Source: Chloroflexota bacterium
GTDB lineage: Bacteria; Chloroflexota; UBA5177; JANWHV01
NCBI GenBank assembly: GCA_025924845.1
Contig: JAICHN010000043.1
Span: forward strand, 1 to 19,524
Direction of reading: 5' to 3'
DNA length: 19,524 nucleotides
Made by a program: the position numbers and the translations under genes. Shown here piece by piece: positions 13,059 to 19,524 of this stretch (the stretch's first letter is position 1; every line of letters starts with the position of its first letter). The notes beneath the pieces were generated by a model that did not search any database, was not told the DNA's origin, and was given only the letters and a program-made list of their open reading frames with translations.

Positions 13059-15372
13059 CGGCCTCCGCCTCTACGCCGGGGATCGTCACCGCGGTTTTAC
13101 ACTTGGGATACCCCGTGCAACCGAGGAAGGGCTTTCCGGCGTTGGGACCTTTGCGGGCAATCCTGATCGTCATCGGTTTGCCACAATTCGGACAGGGCGT
13201 GGTACTCGCCAGCGCGGTGAGTGCCGGATCGACCGGAGTCTCGGCCTTCGACTCCTTACCGTCTAACGACACGATGCCGCGGCAGGTAGGATAGTTCGCG
13301 CAGCCCCAGAAGGAATTACCGCGCCCGCGTCCCCTGAATGCCTGGCGAAGCACCATGGCGCCCCCACAGCGCGGGCAGGGCGGCGCTTCAGCCCCCGGCG
13401 GCGGCTGCGGTTGAGCCTTCGGCGGCTTGTACTTGCATTCGGGATAGTTGCCGCAGGAAATAAACGGACCGAACGGGCCGGCCCGCTTGACCAACGGCCC
13501 TCCGCAATCCGGGCAGATTTCACCCGTGGGCTCAGGCGCCGGGCCTTCTACCTTCATGCGGCCCGCCTCCACCGCTTTGGTGACGGCGGGAAGGAAGACA
13601 TCGGCAAACCGACGCAACATACCATGCGCTTTTTCCTGGCCGTCGGCCACGCGGTCCAGTTCCTCCTCCACGCGTGCCGTGAAGGCTGGATCGACCAGGT
13701 CGGGGATGCGCTCCCGCGCCCAATCGGTGACGGTGAGCGCCGTGGGCGTGGCCTTGAGGGCGCGGCCCTCGCGCAGGACATAGCCCCGCTCCATGATTAA
13801 TTCAATCGTGGGCGCGAACGTACTGGGACGCCCCACGCCTCGATCCTCCAGCGCCTTGACCAGGGAAGGCTCGGTATAGCGCGGCGGTGGCTTGGTCTCG
13901 TGCTGCTCTACATCGCCGGACGGAGCGGTAAGGGGCTCGCCCATGCGCAGATCGGGCAGTTCGGGCCGGTCCTCACCTTCGTCCTCGTCGTGTATGCCGG
14001 CCACATCGAGCCATCCGGCAAAGACAACTCGCGAAGAATGGGCGCGGGCCTGGCAGTCGCAGCCCTCGGCAAGGAGGTCGGCGGAACGCCGATCGTAGAC
14101 CGCGTCCGCCGCCTGGCAGGCCAGGAACCGCGCCCGGATCACCCGATAGAGCCGCCGCGCATCTTCATCGAGATCAGCGCCCACGCTCTCGAGAGCCGGA
14201 TCGGTCGGGCGCACGCACTCGTGAGCGCCCTGGGCCCCCGCCTTATCAGCATACTGACGCGGCGCCTCCGGCAGGTAGCGGTAACCCCAGCCGGCGCGAA
14301 TAGCATCGCGTGCAGCGGTGACGGCGTCGGCGGCGATCGCCACGCTATCGGTTCGCATATAGGTTATCAGGCCACGTTCATAGAGATTCTGCGCGGCCGA
14401 CATGGTGCGCTTGGGATTGAAATGCAGGAGGGTGCCTGCCGCCTGCTGCAAAGAGCTGGTCGTGAACGGCGCCTGTGGCTTTCGCCGGTAAGCGGAGCGT
14501 TCTACCTTCCCAACCTTCCACGGTCGGGCCAGCGCGTGGGCCAGGGCGGTCCGCGCCGCCTCCTCGTTATTGAGCAGCGGCGGTTGGTCGTCCTGCAGAC
14601 GCAACTCCGCCCCGTCGAGCAGACGCAAATCGGCGGCAAACTCGGTCCCGTCAGCCCGTCGCATGGTAAGCGCGATGGTCCAGTATTCACGGCTCGAAAA
14701 GGCGGCGATCTCTCGTTCGCGATCCGCCACCAGGGCCATGGCCACGCTTTGCACTCTGCCTACCGAGAGGCCGCGTTTGACCGTGCGGATCAAGGCAGGA
14801 GATGCCTTGTAGCCCACCATACGGTCGAGGACACGACGCGCCTCCTGTGCCTCGACCAAGCCGCCATCAATACCGCGTGGATGGGCCATGGCTTCACGAA
14901 TGGCCTTGGCCGTAATCTCGTGGAACTCCAGGCGTTCGGGATTCCGAGCGGCGAGTAGTCTGGCTACATGCCAGCCAATCGCCTCGCCTTCCCGGTCAGG
15001 GTCGGTTGCGATTATGACCCGGTCGGCCCGCTTTGCCGCGTCCTTCAGTGCCGCCAAATCCTTGGCCTTGCGTGGAGGCACCACATAAACCGGCTCGAAC
15101 GTGGTTTCGTCATAGCCCAGTCCCTTTTCAGGGAGATCCGCGACATGGCCCTTGCTCGCCATCACCTGATAGCGAGGCCCCAAAATGGCGCTGATCGTCC
15201 GAGCCTTGGTAGGGGATTCCACCACTACCAGGGTGGTCCCTGTTCCGGTGCCGCGGCTTCCCGCCGTTCTTGAAGCACCGGATTTCGCCGCCGCGGGCTC
15301 GCCCACGGCGGTCTTTATTGATTTCGTTGTTTTAGTCGAGGGCTTCCGCCCTCGCGTTGCCGCTGTCACCAC
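13042..15372 (-). CDS. topA: DNA topoisomerase I (type IA)
   Basis: This 776-aa enzyme relaxes negative supercoils by single-strand passage. The Toprim domain begins at TLVVVESPTKARTI (about residue 47), with the metal-binding acidic residues in ATDPDREGEAIGWH. The catalytic tyrosine is Y338 in GLITYMRTDSV. RPSTFAPTIELIMERGYV belongs to the conserved core. The C terminus has three zinc ribbons: C620/C623/C640/C646, C666/C669/C691/C697 and C727/C730/C752/C758. Ahead of the core is an unusual 45-residue extension rich in Thr, Ser, Lys, Arg and Gly. Two consecutive GTG codons (15372 and 15369) could start it; GAGGAG lies three or six bases upstream, so 15369 is slightly better spaced. The gene ends overlapping the HD-domain gene tail to tail by 17 bp. 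Its 253-bp upstream region contains interlocking inverted repeats. Confidence 0.96.
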   Translation of the reverse strand: MVTAATRGRKPSTKTTKSIKTAVGEPAAAKSGASRTAGSRGTGTGTTLVVVESPTKARTISAILGPRYQVMASKGHVADLPEKGLGYDETTFEPVYVVPPRKAKDLAALKDAAKRADRVIIATDPDREGEAIGWHVARLLAARNPERLEFHEITAKAIREAMAHPRGIDGGLVEAQEARRVLDRMVGYKASPALIRTVKRGLSVGRVQSVAMALVADREREIAAFSSREYWTIALTMRRADGTEFAADLRLLDGAELRLQDDQPPLLNNEEAARTALAHALARPWKVGKVERSAYRRKPQAPFTTSSLQQAAGTLLHFNPKRTMSAAQNLYERGLITYMRTDSVAIAADAVTAARDAIRAGWGYRYLPEAPRQYADKAGAQGAHECVRPTDPALESVGADLDEDARRLYRVIRARFLACQAADAVYDRRSADLLAEGCDCQARAHSSRVVFAGWLDVAGIHDEDEGEDRPELPDLRMGEPLTAPSGDVEQHETKPPPRYTEPSLVKALEDRGVGRPSTFAPTIELIMERGYVLREGRALKATPTALTVTDWARERIPDLVDPAFTARVEEELDRVADGQEKAHGMLRRFADVFLPAVTKAVEAGRMKVEGPAPEPTGEICPDCGGPLVKRAGPFGPFISCGNYPECKYKPPKAQPQPPPGAEAPPCPRCGGAMVLRQAFRGRGRGNSFWGCANYPTCRGIVSLDGKESKAETPVDPALTALASTTPCPNCGKPMTIRIARKGPNAGKPFLGCTGYPKCKTAVTIPGVEAEAATISA

Positions 15373-15398
15373 TGTCTCCTCGGCTCCATTTGAATCCT

Positions 15399-15412
15399 GG
15401 CGCTAGAGCGCC
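15399..15412 (-). promoter_or_regulatory. Short palindrome in the topA leader
   Basis: GGCGCT, AG, AGCGCC form a perfect 14-bp dyad 27 bp upstream of the topA GTG, next to the ribosome site. It could be a small hairpin affecting translation or a protein-binding dyad. Neither is shown. Confidence 0.3.
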
Positions 15413-15483
15413 GTGGCACACGTTACCATAGCACGTCACGAAAATACGGCCTATCTCCCCAATGAGAAGCATTCCGAGGGGAT

Positions 15484-15541
15484 CGAGGGCCGCCCTGCCG
15501 CGCCGAATGAGGTTGAATCCAGCCGCGGCCCTCGCGGCAGG
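15484..15541 (-). promoter_or_regulatory. Two interlocking inverted repeats between cupin gene and topA
   Basis: CGAGGGCCGC (15484-15493) is perfectly complementary to GCGGCCCTCG (15525-15534). Directly abutting it, CCTGCCGCG (15494-15502) is perfectly complementary to CGCGGCAGG (15533-15541). The arms occur in the order A, B, A', B', so the two stems cannot nest: they are alternative, or form a pseudoknot. The block lies 84 bp after the cupin stop and about 110 bp before topA, on the strand transcribed for both. No T-run follows directly. Confidence 0.5.
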
Positions 15542-15625
15542 CATGCCTTCATGATGCCACAACACGCCAAGGAATCAATGGCTGCATCGGTGTTAATCCG
15601 GGCAAGATCGGATTTGCCTAGGCTG

Positions 15626-16069
15626 CTACACGGTCTCCGCGCGCCGCGCCTCTTCAGCCTTGACCAGATCGAGCATTTCGCGGAAGCCGCTACGCGGCGG
15701 TGAGAAAATGTCCACCGCGACGCAACTTAACGCAAAGCTGCGAGCGGCATGGGGGACGTTCGGCGGCACCACGTATACATCGCCCGGCCGAATCATCCGC
15801 TTCTCGCCGTTCATCTCAAACTCACATTCGCCCTCGAGAACGGTCCCAATCTGCTCCTCGGGATGCGCGTGCATCGGAGCCTCGCTGTTCGGCTCGAAGA
15901 ACACATAATTGAACAGCAAATTACGGCCGAAAATTGGTTTGAACCGAATTCCCTTCCCGAGGTTCACAAAGGGAATCTCATCCTTCGTAGCCCACACAGG
16001 AGGAAATGACGGGTCAATTTCCGCACCCTCTTGTCCAGGTTGAAAATACGCGGCCGATGCATCCGCCAT
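15626..16069 (-). CDS. Cupin-domain protein
   Basis: This 147-aa protein has a single cupin fold from about residue 48 to 125. Metal-binding motif 1 is APMHAHPEEQIGTVLEGE (H67, H69, Q73) and motif 2 is RPGDVYVVPPNVPHAA (H107). Such small cupins bind Fe, Mn or Ni and serve as isomerases, dioxygenases or sugar-binding sensors; the reaction here cannot be deduced. The start is ATG at 16069, preceded by GGGGAGAG. The open frame extends 57 codons upstream to 16240, but that part is Arg-rich and overlaps the upstream region of the divergent HEAT gene, so I reject it. No signal peptide is visible, so it is probably cytoplasmic. Confidence 0.85.
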   Translation of the reverse strand: MADASAAYFQPGQEGAEIDPSFPPVWATKDEIPFVNLGKGIRFKPIFGRNLLFNYVFFEPNSEAPMHAHPEEQIGTVLEGECEFEMNGEKRMIRPGDVYVVPPNVPHAARSFALSCVAVDIFSPPRSGFREMLDLVKAEEARRAETV

Positions 16070-16272
16070 GACGTTCACTCTCCCCGCTTGCCTTATGGCA
16101 CGGCTTATGCCGCCCATGACCGACCATGGCAAGGCTACACGCGAACCGGCCGGCGGCGCAAGCGGTTCTCCAGTTTTCCGGCCCGAACGGCGGTTGCGAT
16201 CGATGCGCGGCCTGTTCGTCCGGCCCGCCTGCCGAACCATCCCTACTCTCGATGCGGTACCTTGAGCACAGC

Positions 16273-16962
16273 ATGAATGAGGAAATCGCTGCCCTTGCCG
16301 AGATGCTGCGTACCAGCCGCCGCGCCCCGATGCGTCTCGAAGCAGCGCGGACGCTCGCCGCCGCTCGTAATATCGAGGCGGCTCCCGCCCTGCTCGAGGT
16401 GCTTGAGGAATCGAACGATCCTCGGGTTATTCCCATCGTCACCGCGGCAATTGAGGGGCTACAGGCGCTGGGGCCGCCCGTGGCCCCGCTCCTGCTGGCC
16501 ATCCTGGATAATCCGGACGATCCGCGTCGGGTATTCATGCCCTTACTGCTGGGTGCGTCACTTCGCGAACAGGCTGTGCCGCGCCTGGTCGAGGCATTGC
16601 GGGATCTCTGGCCCGCCGTCGCGGTGAACGCCGCCACGCAGCTCGGTGAGTTGCGATCGCCCGCAGCGTTTGATCCCTTGCTCGCCCTTGCCCAGGATAC
16701 AGGGCAATCACCGGCGCTGCGCGGCGTGGCGGCGGCCGCCTTGGGTTCATTGCGCGATCGGCGAGCCCTGCCCTATCTGGCCGGTCTGGCCGAGGAAACG
16801 GACCCGGAACTGCTGGCCGGAGCGATCGACGGCTTGGCCGATCTGCGCGATCCGGCAGGCATCCCCTACCTTGAGGCGATACTGGAGCGGCCCGATCTGG
16901 ATGAACGGATCAACCGAGCCGTGCGGCTGGGCCTCCTGGCCATGGAGCGTTACCGAACCTAG
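16273..16962 (+). CDS. HEAT-repeat protein
   Basis: This 229-aa protein consists of about six HEAT-type helical pairs through most of its length. Repeating units such as RLEAARTLAAARNIEAAPALLEV, DPRVIPIVTAAIEGLQALG, LRGVAAAALGSLRDRRALPYLAGL and LLAGAIDGLADLRDPAGIPYLEAIL have the usual Ala, Leu, Gly and Asp-Arg-Arg-Ala pattern. HEAT repeats mediate protein binding or, in phycobilisome-lyase relatives, cofactor handling; no catalytic domain is attached here. The start is set at ATG 16273 because the similarity begins there. An earlier in-frame ATG at 16252 and an open frame to 16126 exist without a strong ribosome site. It diverges from the cupin gene and converges on the sigma factor gene, separated by a 15-bp-stem terminator. 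Confidence 0.8.
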   Translation: MNEEIAALAEMLRTSRRAPMRLEAARTLAAARNIEAAPALLEVLEESNDPRVIPIVTAAIEGLQALGPPVAPLLLAILDNPDDPRRVFMPLLLGASLREQAVPRLVEALRDLWPAVAVNAATQLGELRSPAAFDPLLALAQDTGQSPALRGVAAAALGSLRDRRALPYLAGLAEETDPELLAGAIDGLADLRDPAGIPYLEAILERPDLDERINRAVRLGLLAMERYRT

Positions 16963-16978
16963 CGGCGCCCAAAACGAT

Positions 16979-17014
16979 GATTTGGAGTCGCCCCCAGGAG
17001 GGCGACTCCAAATC
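16979..17014. terminator. Bidirectional terminator hairpin between HEAT gene and sigma factor gene
   Basis: GATTTGGAGTCGCCC (16979-16993) and GGGCGACTCCAAATC (17000-17014) form a perfect 15-bp stem with a 6-base loop. It lies between two convergent stop codons (16962 and 17038). The stem carries A/T at its base, and on the minus strand ATCGTTTTGG follows. It can serve both genes. Confidence 0.85.
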
Positions 17015-17037
17015 AGGATCCGTGCTTGACCTGAAAC

Positions 17038-18033
17038 TTAGCCGAGGTACTCGCGGAGGCTTTCGATCTCCTGCAAGCCGCGGATGCGATTGAGCGCCTG
17101 GGCCTCAATCTGCCGGATTCGTTCTCTGGTCAGTCCGAACTCTCGGCTTACTTCCATGAGCGTACGGCTCCGACCATCGGTGATCCCATACCGCAACTCG
17201 AGCACTTGCCGCTCCCGATCGGGAAGGCGGTTGAGCAAGGTGCTCACGTCGTGGCGCATCGTACTCTCGACCGCGCTTTCGACCGGCGATGTCGCCCCCG
17301 TATCCTCGGTAAAGTCACCCAGCGTGTGCTCATCGTCATTGCCGAGCGTGGTTTCGAGCGAGATCGGCTGCTGGACTACATGCATGAGCCCAGCCACCTT
17401 CTCGGTGGTCATCCCCACTTCGGCGCTGATATTTTCGGGCGTAGGATCCTCACCCAACTCCTGCCGCAAATAGTCGACGGCAGCGCTGAGCTTACTCATT
17501 TCCTCGTAGACATGGACGGGCACCCGAATGGTTCGCCCCCGATCCGACAGGGCACGAGTCACGGCCTGACGAATCCACCACACGGCGTAGGTACTGAACC
17601 GGTACCCCTTGCGGTAGTCAAACTTCTCCACGGCGCGGATAAGGCCGATGTTTCCCTCCTGGATGAGATCCAGAAGCGGAAAGCCCTGATTGAGATAGTG
17701 CTTGGCGACACTGACGACCAGACGAAGATTCGCCTCGATCATACGCCGCTTCGCGGCGTCATCACCTTCCTCAATGCGCTTGGCCAGTTCGATCTCCTGC
17801 TTGGGAGTGATCCGGGGAATCTTGGCGATTTCCCGCAGATAATTGGCCACACTGTCAACTACGACGGTCGGCTCCGCCACTTCCTCCGCGGGCTCTGCCT
17901 GCTCCGCCCCAATTTCGGGCAAGTCCTCCCTCGGTGCCTTGCGCCGCAAGGGAAGGATACGCTTCACCCGTACCGGCGCCCGATCCTCGGTCGGCTCAAT
18001 TCGCCTTCGCTCAAGCGCCTCGGTATCAACCAT
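17038..18033 (-). CDS. RNA polymerase sigma-70 factor, RpoD/SigA-like
   Basis: This 331-aa factor directs RNA polymerase to -35/-10 promoters. After a charged 55-residue N terminus come regions 1.2 to 4.2. [26 protein letters not shown] is region 1.2. [38 protein letters not shown] is region 2. [19 protein letters not shown] is region 2.3-2.4, contacting the -10 element. [12 protein letters not shown] opens region 3. [15 protein letters not shown] with [18 protein letters not shown] is region 4.2, with the -35 helix-turn-helix. A long acidic region 1.1 is absent, so it is a short primary-type or group 2 factor. The ATG at 18033 has GGTGGAG five bases upstream, which I prefer to the GTG at 18039. 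It is transcribed from a perfect consensus promoter about 130 bp upstream. Confidence 0.94.
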   Translation of the reverse strand: MVDTEALERRRIEPTEDRAPVRVKRILPLRRKAPREDLPEIGAEQAEPAEEVAEPTVVVDSVANYLREIAKIPRITPKQEIELAKRIEEGDDAAKRRMIEANLRLVVSVAKHYLNQGFPLLDLIQEGNIGLIRAVEKFDYRKGYRFSTYAVWWIRQAVTRALSDRGRTIRVPVHVYEEMSKLSAAVDYLRQELGEDPTPENISAEVGMTTEKVAGLMHVVQQPISLETTLGNDDEHTLGDFTEDTGATSPVESAVESTMRHDVSTLLNRLPDRERQVLELRYGITDGRSRTLMEVSREFGLTRERIRQIEAQALNRIRGLQEIESLREYLG

Positions 18034-18164
18034 TCTCACTCCACCCTATCCTGACCGACGCGGCGCCTCTGTGTCGCCCGACGCCTCGCACAGCCACATG
18101 TACCCAGGCCCACCGTCGGAAGACGATGATTATCACTGAAACTATAGTATTTTGATTGCCTCTA

Positions 18165-18193
18165 ATTATAGCCCAGGCAGGAGTATATGTCAA
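18165..18193 (-). promoter_or_regulatory. Perfect consensus sigma-70 promoter of the sigma factor gene
   Basis: On the minus strand TTGACA (18193-18188) and TATAAT (18170-18165) are both exact consensus hexamers with the ideal 17-bp spacer. Transcription should begin near 18158, giving a leader of about 125 nt before the sigma factor start. Confidence 0.9.
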
Positions 18194-18241
18194 CAGGTTT
18201 CGCACCCTTAAAATCGGTCGGTGAAATGAAGATCCTGATCC

Positions 18242-18550
18242 CTATTGTACCACGACAATCAGCACTTCGGCCTCCTGTTGGGCGACGCCCTTCCGGTTCG
18301 TGCGGTTGCGACGCGACGCGGTGTGAAAACGCAGCTTCCAACCCTCACTCTTGGCGACCAATCGATAGCGGTTTTTTACCGTCTCGTCGCGTTCCCGGGG
18401 ATCGAGCGTCAATTCAACCGCCTTCCCCGTCTCGCGCGCTTCCTTAAGCCACTGACGCGCTTCCTCACGTTGCTTTACTACATGGTCGCCTGCCCGTCGT
18501 CGCGTAGCCCGCTTAACCTCGTGTTTCTCGATCAAACGCGCTTTTGGCAT
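18242..18550 (-). CDS. Small basic protein of unknown function
   Basis: I do not recognise the family of this 102-aa protein. It starts MPKARLIEKHEVKRATRRRA, with AGGTG four bases before the ATG. It is rich in Arg and Lys throughout, with a likely amphipathic helix (REEARQWLKEARETGK) followed by beta-like segments (KAVELTLDP, RYRLVAKSEGWKLRFHTA) and a hydrophobic end (EVLIVVVQ). The charge suggests nucleic-acid or ribosome binding, but this is inference. There is no signal peptide. It lies 78 bp after the ROK kinase gene on the same strand, with a possible promoter of its own between them, and 208 bp before the sigma factor gene, which has a separate promoter. Confidence 0.65.
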   Translation of the reverse strand: MPKARLIEKHEVKRATRRRAGDHVVKQREEARQWLKEARETGKAVELTLDPRERDETVKNRYRLVAKSEGWKLRFHTASRRNRTNRKGVAQQEAEVLIVVVQ

Positions 18551-18599
18551 TTCACACCTAAACCTTACTTTGTGTTTACCAACCTACCTCTTCCTGTCA

Positions 18600-18627
18600 A
18601 GTATAGCATTGCATCCAACAAGCTTAA
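18600..18627 (-). promoter_or_regulatory. Possible promoter of the small basic protein gene
   Basis: On the minus strand TTAAGC (18627-18622) and TATACT (18605-18600) are separated by 16 bp in an A/T-rich stretch just after the ROK gene stop. The -10 is a 5/6 match; the -35 is weak. Confidence 0.35.
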
Positions 18628-18628
18628 C

Positions 18629-19524
18629 CTAATCCAGGCGCGCGCCGGCCTGGTCATTCGCGTGCAACGCGGCGCCCCACAGCCCCACATCATCTCCCAA
18701 CGCCGCCGTTACCACGTGAACGCGCGCCCGCGGAATCGGCATGGCGTGGCGTGCCTGCACCGCACGCAGCGGATCCAGAAGTAACGGGCCGGCGTGTACC
18801 ATGCCGCCTCCCAGCACTATGCATTCGGGATTGAACAGATGCACCAGGCCGACCACGGCATGGCCGAGTGCCCGACCTACCTCCTCGGTAAGCGCTAGGG
18901 CTTCGGGCCGCCCCGCCCGAGCGGCCTCGAACACTGCCGCCGCCGAGGGTTCTTGGCCCGGCCCAAGCCGCAGCGTACCGGCGGCTACCAGCTCGGTGGC
19001 CCGTCGGGCGATAGCGGTACCCGAGGCAACGGCCTCCACGCACCCTCGGTTGCCGCAGTTACACAGCGGTCCGTTCAGGTCAACCGTAACGTGGCCAACT
19101 TCCCCGGCCGTACCATCCGGTCCCTCGTACAGCTTGCCGCCCAGGATCAAGCCGCCCCCGATTCCCGTGCTCAACGTAATATAGATCACCGGGTCAAAAC
19201 CACGTGCCGCCCCCAGGCGGCTTTCGGCCAGCGCCGCCGCATTGGCGTCCTTTATAAGGTGGCACGGAATGCCAAGCCGCTCCGTAAGGAGTGACGCGAG
19301 CGGCACATCACTCCATCCTTTCAGGTTAGGGGGACTGAATACCACCCCTCTCGAACCGTGCAGGGGCCCGGGTGCGGCGATTCCGGCCACCGCCGGCAAC
19401 CCCCCGCCGGCCGCGCTCGCCGCGCGGGCTGCTTCGGCAATGGCGTCTACGACCGCGACCGGTCCGTCCTCCGCCGGCGTGGGTCTCGCCATGCGGCCGT
19501 GGAGGGAAGTTCCCGCCGCGACCG
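18629..19524 (-). CDS. ROK-family sugar kinase (glucokinase-like), 5' end outside the window
   Basis: This ROK protein probably phosphorylates glucose or a related sugar in the cytoplasm. The catalytic Asp lies in LIKDANAAALAESRLGAARG. The ATP-binding phosphate loop is ITLSTGIGGGLILGGKLYEG. The ROK zinc signature is in CNCGNRGCVEAVASG, preceded by GTAGEVGHVTVD. LGGGMV follows near the C terminus. The reading frame continues through the ATG at 19492 to the window edge (upstream residues read VAAGTSLHGR), and this region matches the usual N-terminal part of the family. The gene is therefore cut by the edge: the start and the first DxGGTK ATP motif lie outside. No DNA-binding domain can be judged, so a ROK repressor is not fully excluded, although the kinase motifs are complete. 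Confidence 0.9.
   Translation of the reverse strand, partial: VAAGTSLHGRMARPTPAEDGPVAVVDAIAEAARAASAAGGGLPAVAGIAAPGPLHGSRGVVFSPPNLKGWSDVPLASLLTERLGIPCHLIKDANAAALAESRLGAARGFDPVIYITLSTGIGGGLILGGKLYEGPDGTAGEVGHVTVDLNGPLCNCGNRGCVEAVASGTAIARRATELVAAGTLRLGPGQEPSAAAVFEAARAGRPEALALTEEVGRALGHAVVGLVHLFNPECIVLGGGMVHAGPLLLDPLRAVQARHAMPIPRARVHVVTAALGDDVGLWGAALHANDQAGARLD

Noticed and set aside
13900..14958. 352-codon open frame on the plus strand
   Set aside because: It lies entirely antisense to the core of topA, whose motifs are intact, and its translation shows no family pattern. Long antisense frames are common in GC-rich DNA.
16070..16240. 57-codon upstream extension of the cupin frame
   Set aside because: It is Arg-rich, shows no family similarity, and a well-placed GGGGAGAG supports the internal ATG at 16069.
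16126..16272. Upstream extension of the HEAT-repeat frame
   Set aside because: It has low-complexity Cys/Pro/Ala content with no HEAT pattern; the repeat protein begins naturally at MNEEIAALAEML.
18595..18600. Perfect TTGACA on the minus strand upstream of the small basic protein gene
   Set aside because: At 16-18 bp downstream the best -10 is TAAACA, a poor match, and the hexamer abuts a better -10 (TATACT) of another candidate promoter. Probably coincidental.

Overview
The window is high-GC bacterial chromosomal DNA carrying mostly housekeeping and metabolic genes. The best guess for the source is Chloroflexota, possibly Thermomicrobia- or Ktedonobacteria-like. This rests on the ISKra4/ISLre2-like transposase, a short primary-type sigma factor, multi-GAF cytoplasmic sensor kinases, a topoisomerase I with three zinc ribbons, and frequent GTG starts. 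It is an inference from family flavour, not a database match. Genes lie on both strands in short operons with small or overlapping junctions.

Layout. Positions 1-706 hold no recognisable gene, only a 17-bp palindrome and a possible leader. About 717-2482 is one insertion sequence with a 510-aa transposase and imperfect terminal inverted repeats; its right end is nested in a second palindromic element (2383-2540). Positions 3477-2559 (minus) form a ribosomal unit: promoter, rplU (bL21), rpmA (bL27), tRNA-Ala(GGC) and a terminator. Positions 3652-5885 (plus) carry an RfbB-like dTDP-glucose 4,6-dehydratase overlapping a threonine synthase by ATGA. Positions 10511-5907 (minus) carry an unrecognised TIM-barrel-like protein, a 963-aa GAF-rich histidine kinase and a CbiX-type chelatase. 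Positions 12104-10710 (minus) encode a secreted clan-A-like glycoside hydrolase. An HD-domain protein (12345-13058, plus) overlaps topA (minus) tail to tail. Then come a cupin (minus), a HEAT-repeat protein (plus), a sigma-70 factor (minus, behind a perfect consensus promoter), a small basic protein of unknown function (minus), and a ROK-family sugar kinase (minus) whose start lies beyond the right edge.

How they fit together. The window links translation (bL21, bL27, tRNA-Ala), transcription and topology (sigma factor, topoisomerase I), amino-acid and sugar-nucleotide metabolism (ThrC, RfbB), tetrapyrrole metalation (CbiX) and sugar use (glycosidase, ROK kinase). No CRISPR array, prophage, toxin-antitoxin pair or defence island is visible. 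I do not see a convincing wholly new multi-gene system. The most unusual signals are in noncoding DNA: two interlocking perfect inverted repeats between the cupin and topA genes, the nested palindromes at the IS end, and a long imperfect hairpin in front of the histidine kinase. Two proteins (9783-10511 and 18242-18550) match no family I recognise.
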